Origin: Myxococcus llanfairpwllgwyngyllgogerychwyrndrobwllllantysiliogogogochensis
GTDB taxonomy: Bacteria > Myxococcota > Myxococcia > Myxococcales > Myxococcaceae
DNA length: 33,387 nucleotides
Assembly (NCBI RefSeq): GCF_006636215.1
Contig: NZ_VIFM01000114.1
Coordinates: 1-33,387 of the forward strand
Direction: 5' to 3'
The notes under the pieces are model-generated. The model was not told the origin of the DNA. It did not search any database and worked only from the letters and a program-made list of their open reading frames with translations. Positions 28,922-33,387 of the stretch are shown here, piece after piece (within the stretch, counting starts at the first letter, position 1; each line of letters opens with the position of its first letter). A program made the translations under genes and the position numbers.

Positions 28922-29671
28922 ATGGACGTTCCCTGTGCGCTCCCTCCCCGCCCGGGTCTGCTGTCGAGCCTGCTGCGCTGGAGCGCGGCCTGCGCGGCGA
29001 TACCTCCGCTGCTGACGCCCGCGCTGTTGCTGGGCCCGGTGAGCCAGGGGGCGTCGGATGCACTCATGCGCGCCTGGTGTCTCTGGGCGCGGCGGGTCTT
29101 CGGCGTGGACGTGGAGGTGGTGGACCACAACGCGGGCCGGTACGACGCCGCCGCGTACGTCTTCCTGCAGTTGAATCAGACGAGCCTGAGCGAGACGTTC
29201 GTGACCCCCCCGGCGCTGCCGCGACCCGCGCTCATCTTCATGAACCTGGGGTTCGCGGTGCTGCCCTTCGCGGGGTGGGTGCCGCTGTCGCAGGGCTCCA
29301 CGGTGGTGGTGCGGCAGTGGCATGCGCAGGCGCGGCGCGCGGTGGACCGGGCCACGGAGGCGCTGCGGCGGGGGGCCAGCTACTACATGTCCATCGAGGG
29401 ACTGCGCAGCCCCGACGGTGCGCTGGGACCCTACAAGAAGGGCGCGGCGGTGCTCGCGATTCGCTCCGGGGCGACCATCGTCCCCATGGTGTTCCACGGG
29501 GCGCGCGCGGTGCTTCCCGTCGGCGAATGGCGGGTGCGCCCGGGCCGGGTGCGCGTCGAATTGCTGCCCGCGCTGGAGACGCGGGGCCTGCGTTACGAGG
29601 ACCGGGATGCGCTCCTCCAACGGCTGCGCGAGCTCGCGGAAGCTCACGGGCTGGGACTGCCGCCGGGGTGA
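28922..29671 (+). CDS. PlsC-like lysophospholipid acyltransferase with altered catalytic motif
   Basis: This 249-residue protein has the acyltransferase layout: an N-terminal hydrophobic segment (about 22-45), a motif I region FLQLNQTSLSETF (82-93), a motif III-like SIEGLRSPDG (157-166) with KKGAA after it, and a motif IV-like ATIVPMVFHGA (184-194). Normal PlsC enzymes have NHxxxxD, where His and Asp form the catalytic dyad. Here these positions are Gln86 and Glu91, so either catalysis differs or the protein binds lipid without acylating it. The amidase gene follows after 39 bp on the same strand. The PilZ gene is divergent, with 113 bp between. Confidence 0.78.
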   Translation: MDVPCALPPRPGLLSSLLRWSAACAAIPPLLTPALLLGPVSQGASDALMRAWCLWARRVFGVDVEVVDHNAGRYDAAAYVFLQLNQTSLSETFVTPPALPRPALIFMNLGFAVLPFAGWVPLSQGSTVVVRQWHAQARRAVDRATEALRRGASYYMSIEGLRSPDGALGPYKKGAAVLAIRSGATIVPMVFHGARAVLPVGEWRVRPGRVRVELLPALETRGLRYEDRDALLQRLRELAEAHGLGLPPG

Positions 29672-29697
29672 AGTCCCACGTCGGGGCCGGCCCCGAG

Positions 29698-29703
29698 TAG
29701 GCT
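29698..29703 (+). promoter_or_regulatory. Candidate -10 element of a leaderless amidase transcript
   Basis: TAGGCT is followed by seven bases and the amidase ATG. It has the same sequence and almost the same spacing as the element at 22423. Confidence 0.4.
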
Positions 29704-29710
29704 CGGCGTC

Positions 29711-31384
29711 ATGTCCTACCAACGCAACCCGGTGAAGGCGCCCCGCGTGTCGGGGTTCGCGCTCAAGGCGTTCGTCAACACCCTGGAGAGTGGGGTCGGC
29801 GCTCCCGTGCTGGAGAAGCTGGTGCGGGACAGTGGCATCACCCAGTGGCGCGAGCTGCCCGCGGGTGACGCACCTCCGCTCCAGCTCCCGCTGCCGCCCG
29901 GCGCGCCCGCGACGGAAGTCCAGTCCCCGCAGGAGCAGGCCGCGCGTGCCATCGCCGCGCAGGCCGTGACGCCGGAGCGCGAGACGGTGGGCTCGTACGC
30001 GCGCGCCTACCGGGAGGGGGGCGTGGACCCTGTCGCCGTGGCGCGGCGGTTGAACGAGGCCATCGACCGGCTGGAGCGGGGCGAGGCGCGGATGGGCTTG
30101 TTCATCGCGCGCAAGCCCGACGAGGTGCTCCGCGCCGCCGAGGCGTCCGCCGAGCGCCTGCGCGCTGGACGTCCGTTGAGCGTGCTGGACGGTGTTCCCG
30201 TGGTGCTCAAGGACGAAGTGGACCTGGCGGGTTTCCCCACGACGTTGGGGACGCGGTTCCGCAACCAGGTGGCCTCGGCGGACTCGACGGTGGCCGCGCG
30301 CCTGCGGGCCGCGGGCGCGCTCATCCTGGGCAAGGCCAACATGAATGAGATTGGCATCAACCCCATCGGGTTGAATCCGCACCACGGTGCCGCGCGCAAC
30401 CCGTGGAACCGGGCGCACATCACCGGGGGCAGCTCCAGTGGCTCGGCCGCCGTCGTGGCCGCGGGCCTGTGTCCGCTGAGCATTGGCGCGGATGGCGGTG
30501 GCTCCATCCGGATTCCGGCGGCCCTGTGCGGCATCGTCGGGCTCAAGGCAACCTGGGGCCGCATCCCGGAGACGGGCGTGCCGCCGCTGTGCTGGAACGT
30601 GGGCCACGTCGGGCCCATGGGACTCACCGTCGACGACGTCGCCGCGATGTATTCGCTGCTGGCGGGGCCGGATGGCAAGGACCTGGTCTCGCAGACGCAG
30701 CCGCCGCATCACCTGTCCGGTTACGAGCGCACGGATTTGATGGGGGTGCGGTTGGGCATCTGCTGGCCCTACTTCGAGGATGCCTCACCGGACGTGGTGG
30801 CGCGCTGCAAGGACGCGGTGCGCGCCCTCACCGACGCGGGCGCGACGGTGGTCGAGATTCCCGCGCCTGACTTGAACACGGTGCTGTGGACGCACAGCTG
30901 CATCATCCTGAGCGAGATGGCGGAGTCGATGCTTCCGCACTCGCGCGCCAATGCCGCGGACTTCGGGCTCGACTCCCGCACCAACCTGGCCATCGGCCGG
31001 CACTTCCGTGCCACCGACCTGATTCATGCGCTGCGCCACCGCCACCGGCTGACGCGCGACTTGTTGGCCGTCATGGCGGACGTGGACGTCATCGTCACGC
31101 CGTCGACGGCCACCACCGCGCCGCTCATTCCGGAGGCGACGTTGCCGGATGGCGAGTCGAACCTGCCCGTGGTGGATGCGCTGATGCGCTTCGTCCGCGA
31201 GGGCAATCTGACGGGCTTCCCCGCGCTGTCAGTCCCGGCCGGCTTCGACCGCGCGGGCCTGCCGGTGGGTGTCCAGCTCATGGGGCGCCCGTATGAGGAG
31301 CACCTGCTCCTGCGCCTGGGCCGCGTGGTGGAGCGCGCCACGGCGGCGCGGACTCCCGCCATCCACGTCACGGCCTTGCGCTGA
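29711..31384 (+). CDS. Amidase-signature family hydrolase
   Basis: This 557-residue serine hydrolase has the complete Ser-cisSer-Lys triad: K167 in VVLKDEVDLAG, cis-Ser S241 in GGSSSGSAAVVAAG and nucleophile S265 in DGGGSIRIPAALCG. The 24-residue gap between the serines is that of fatty acid amide hydrolases. It carries about 100 residues before the catalytic core, longer than GatA, and has no GatA-specific context (no gatB or gatC nearby). It is therefore a general or fatty-amide-type amidase rather than the tRNA amidotransferase. There is no signal peptide. It follows the PlsC-like gene closely, which suggests a joint role in lipid or N-acyl amide metabolism (inference). Confidence 0.9.
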   Translation: MSYQRNPVKAPRVSGFALKAFVNTLESGVGAPVLEKLVRDSGITQWRELPAGDAPPLQLPLPPGAPATEVQSPQEQAARAIAAQAVTPERETVGSYARAYREGGVDPVAVARRLNEAIDRLERGEARMGLFIARKPDEVLRAAEASAERLRAGRPLSVLDGVPVVLKDEVDLAGFPTTLGTRFRNQVASADSTVAARLRAAGALILGKANMNEIGINPIGLNPHHGAARNPWNRAHITGGSSSGSAAVVAAGLCPLSIGADGGGSIRIPAALCGIVGLKATWGRIPETGVPPLCWNVGHVGPMGLTVDDVAAMYSLLAGPDGKDLVSQTQPPHHLSGYERTDLMGVRLGICWPYFEDASPDVVARCKDAVRALTDAGATVVEIPAPDLNTVLWTHSCIILSEMAESMLPHSRANAADFGLDSRTNLAIGRHFRATDLIHALRHRHRLTRDLLAVMADVDVIVTPSTATTAPLIPEATLPDGESNLPVVDALMRFVREGNLTGFPALSVPAGFDRAGLPVGVQLMGRPYEEHLLLRLGRVVERATAARTPAIHVTALR

Positions 31385-31408
31385 CCTGGAGCGCGGTGTG
31401 CGCGTGTG

Positions 31409-33172
31409 TCACGGCGCGGAGGGCTTCACGGGCCTGGCGCGCCGACTCTCCCGGGTGGACATCTCCAGGGTGCCGTCGGGTGTGACGATGACGTCGCCGC
31501 CCGCGCAGGAGATGAACAGCCGGCCGTCTTCCATCGTCCCGGCGACCTTGGGCGAGCCGGGCAGCACCCTCCAGGGCTCGGCGACGTAGGAGTCACCCTT
31601 GGGGACGATCCGATACAGCATTCCGCGATGGCTGGAGAGGTGGGCCAGTCCCGTGACGGCGACGAGGGTTTCACCGATGCGGTGGATGGACCGCGTGTTC
31701 TCCTTCAGCAGCACCGTGGTGGCGCGCTTCGCGCTCCGGTGGACCAGCTCGCCTCCCCACTCTCCCCGGTTGGTGCCCAGGAGGTGCCCGTTCGCGACGC
31801 GCAAGCCACAGCCCGGCTCCGCCTGGAAGTTCTGGACGCGCCAACCCTTCTCGGCCCGGGTGCGCACCTGCATGGGGTACTTCAGCGGCTTGAGGTCCTT
31901 CTCGGAGAGTTCGTCGCTCCCCGGGACGAAGGGCGGCTCGACCGGGTTGGGCGTGTCGTCGGCCGAGAACCGGTAGTGGAGGAACTCCGAGGGAAAGTGC
32001 GGATCCTCGGTGTACGTGGCCTCGCCCCGGATGACCTTGATGGCCTGGAGCGCTCCCTTGCGCACGAAGGGATACCAGTGCTCCCTCGCGACGCGCTCCA
32101 GTGGCCCCACGGCTTTCTGGGCCTTGAACTTTCCGAGGGCCTCGACCGAGACGATGACCATCCGCCAGTCCTTCTCGTCGTTGAGCTGGGCGATGAGCAG
32201 GTCGGTTGCGTCCGTGTACTGGAGGTAGCCCATGGCATGGACCGCCGCGACTCTTATCTCCCAGTTCTCGTGGGTCAGCAGCTCGACGAGTGCACCGCCG
32301 GCTCCGCGCCCGTCCTGACGCAGCTTCGCGAGGTCTCGCAGCAACGGGATGGTGGGATCGACGCGCAGCTGTTGGGCGAAGAGCGCCGCGGTCAGCTCGG
32401 GGCGGATGCTGATGAGTGCCAGGTCGATGTCACGCTTCAACCGGGGCGTCTTCTCACGAAACTGCTCGAGCCTGTCGGCGGCGGGCTGGGCGAGAAAGCC
32501 GATGCATCCCAGCAGTCGTATCGCGTGGACCTGGTTCTTGGGATGAGTCTTCTCCTCCGCCATCACCGCGAGGAGCGGCTCGATGGCGGGGCTCGCCTTG
32601 TCCTTCATTTCACGCAGCAGCTCGCAGGCGACGTCGACGTACGCGGGTTTCCGAGGCTTGGGAGCGCGCAGTGACTCCGTGAGTGCGAGGGCCCCTTTGC
32701 CTCCCGCCGTTTCCAGGGCGCCGGTGATCTGGTTGTGTCTCGAGGGGTATTCATCGAGGGCCTCCGTGAGGAATGCCAGGGCTCGAGGCGTTCCGATGTG
32801 GCCGATGGCCCGCTCGACCCACGGCGTGCCCTGACGCTGCGCCTCGATGAGCGGCTCCAGGTGCTGCTCGGTGAGCCCCTCGATGTCGCCCAGGGTGTAG
32901 CCCGCGAGCACGCGCACGCCCACCTTGTCGCTGTCGAGCATGGCGAGCAGCGGGGGAATGGCGGCCGCGCCATGGGCCTGAATGGCCGTCGCCATGGCTT
33001 GTCGTTCCTTCTGGATTCCCGAATCTTCTACTTCGTCGTCCGTTTTCGAATCGTCATGCGCGACGTCCTGGAAGCGATCCAGGAGGTCCGTGAGCGGCTC
33101 GCGAGCGTCGGGCGGCGGCGCGGAGCCCAGCGCCAGGGTGGTGGTGAAGGCGATGATGAAGGCGAAGCTCAA
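31409..33172 (-). CDS. Exported HEAT-repeat protein with C-terminal beta domain
   Basis: This 587-residue protein starts at TTG (33172), supported by GGAGG 7 bp upstream and by an immediate signal peptide (MSFAFIIAFTTTLALGSAPPP). No in-frame ATG precedes the signal core. Residues about 60-400 form repeated helical pairs of HEAT/PBS type, for example AAIPPLLAMLDSDKVGVRVLAGYTLGDI, GGALVELLTHENWEIRVAAVHAMGYL, and DLLIAQLNDEKDWRMVIVSVEALGKF. The C-terminal 150 residues (LRVANGHLLGTNRGEWGGEL, then LFISCAGGDVIVTPDGTLEMS) look like a few blades of a beta-propeller. It is probably a periplasmic or surface scaffold. It is convergent with the amidase gene. Confidence 0.85.
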   Translation of the reverse strand: MSFAFIIAFTTTLALGSAPPPDAREPLTDLLDRFQDVAHDDSKTDDEVEDSGIQKERQAMATAIQAHGAAAIPPLLAMLDSDKVGVRVLAGYTLGDIEGLTEQHLEPLIEAQRQGTPWVERAIGHIGTPRALAFLTEALDEYPSRHNQITGALETAGGKGALALTESLRAPKPRKPAYVDVACELLREMKDKASPAIEPLLAVMAEEKTHPKNQVHAIRLLGCIGFLAQPAADRLEQFREKTPRLKRDIDLALISIRPELTAALFAQQLRVDPTIPLLRDLAKLRQDGRGAGGALVELLTHENWEIRVAAVHAMGYLQYTDATDLLIAQLNDEKDWRMVIVSVEALGKFKAQKAVGPLERVAREHWYPFVRKGALQAIKVIRGEATYTEDPHFPSEFLHYRFSADDTPNPVEPPFVPGSDELSEKDLKPLKYPMQVRTRAEKGWRVQNFQAEPGCGLRVANGHLLGTNRGEWGGELVHRSAKRATTVLLKENTRSIHRIGETLVAVTGLAHLSSHRGMLYRIVPKGDSYVAEPWRVLPGSPKVAGTMEDGRLFISCAGGDVIVTPDGTLEMSTRESRRARPVKPSAP

Positions 33173-33276
33173 TTCCAGGCCTCCGGGACGCGCGGATGGG
33201 TGGACAGCCTACACCTGTGCCGTGACACACGAATCGGGAACGGGGCGGGGCTGGTCCGGGGACCTCGTGGGGCGGC

Positions 33277-33282
33277 TAGCAT
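33277..33282 (+). promoter_or_regulatory. Candidate -10 element of a leaderless transcript at the window edge
   Basis: TAGCAT is followed by six bases and ATG (33289). It overlaps another ATG (33281) in a frame that gives a less plausible Arg-rich product. Confidence 0.35.
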
Positions 33283-33288
33283 GGCGCC

Positions 33289-33387
33289 ATGTCGGAACGG
33301 GGAGACGCGGGGCGCCGGGAAGGGGACGACGGGCCCACGATGGATGGCAGCGAGGCGCCGGAGGACGCGCGCGCTCCAGACCTGGGC
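33289..33387 (+). CDS. Start of an unassigned gene, cut by the window edge
   Basis: Thirty-three codons are visible, beginning MSERGDAGRREGDDG, acidic and probably disordered. The frame is open to the end of the window. There is no Shine-Dalgarno; the TAGCAT hexamer six bases upstream matches the leaderless pattern of other genes here. No function can be inferred from so short a stretch. Confidence 0.42.
   Translation, partial: MSERGDAGRREGDDGPTMDGSEAPEDARAPDLG

Noticed and set aside
29711..31384. GatA subunit of Asp/Glu-tRNA amidotransferase
   Set aside because: The catalytic triad is the same, but the 100-residue N-terminal extension, absence of gatB/gatC and pairing with an acyltransferase-like gene favour another amidase subgroup.

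Overview
The window looks like chromosomal DNA from a myxobacterium of the Myxococcus/Corallococcus/Pyxidicoccus kind. This is an inference from the very high GC and GC3 of every gene, a PilZ protein with a pseudo-receiver tail, secreted di-haem proteins, HEAT-repeat proteins and many unassigned lipoproteins. Bases 1-21 are not genomic: they match the Nextera transposase mosaic-end adapter with one mismatch, so position 1 is the raw end of an assembled contig.

Layout. 22-2904: 3' part of a SAM methyltransferase, a convergent RNase HI with a C-terminal hybrid-binding-like domain, and two unassigned envelope genes. 3004-6553: two tandem paralogues of unknown function, separated by an intrinsic terminator, and a nitrilase-superfamily hydrolase. 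6572-8889 (minus): a DUF1111-type di-haem oxidoreductase preceded by an unassigned lipoprotein. 9477-11141: a MauG/CCP-like di-haem lipoprotein ending in a strong terminator. 11352-22364: the accessory centrepiece (next paragraph). 22435-33387: an unassigned protein, a polytopic DUF6311-like membrane protein, an astacin-like metalloprotease, an MscS channel, a PilZ protein, a PlsC-like protein, an amidase, a HEAT-repeat protein, and the start of one more gene at the edge.

The most interesting part is a peptide-export locus. Fourteen tiny genes (20-35 codons) on the plus strand share an almost invariant N-terminus, MQIKTKVRGGPRGCGG, followed by a variable tail of 4-19 residues. They lie in two arrays (13317-13717, four copies; 20534-22292, ten copies). 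Between the arrays, on the opposite strand, is one tightly packed three-gene operon: a HlyD-type adaptor, an ABC exporter with an intact C39 double-glycine peptidase, and a second ABC subunit. This is the gene content of the NHLM-type bacteriocin exporters. A 599-residue protein I cannot assign, with a winged-helix/RRE-like N-terminus, sits directly before array 1 and is the best candidate for a dedicated maturation or immunity factor. Three peptide transcription units have the same promoter layout (TTGACT, 17 bp, then TTTAAT or TATATC), and array 1 ends in a strong intrinsic terminator. The simplest model is a family of secreted short peptides, made from common leaders, cleaved after Gly-Gly and exported together. 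Their chemistry and biological role (toxin, signal or RiPP) cannot be read from the sequence.

Several single-copy genes (RNase HI, the 313-residue protein, the PlsC-like protein, the amidase, the edge gene) lack a usable Shine-Dalgarno but carry a TANNNT-like hexamer 6-7 nt before ATG, which suggests leaderless mRNAs.
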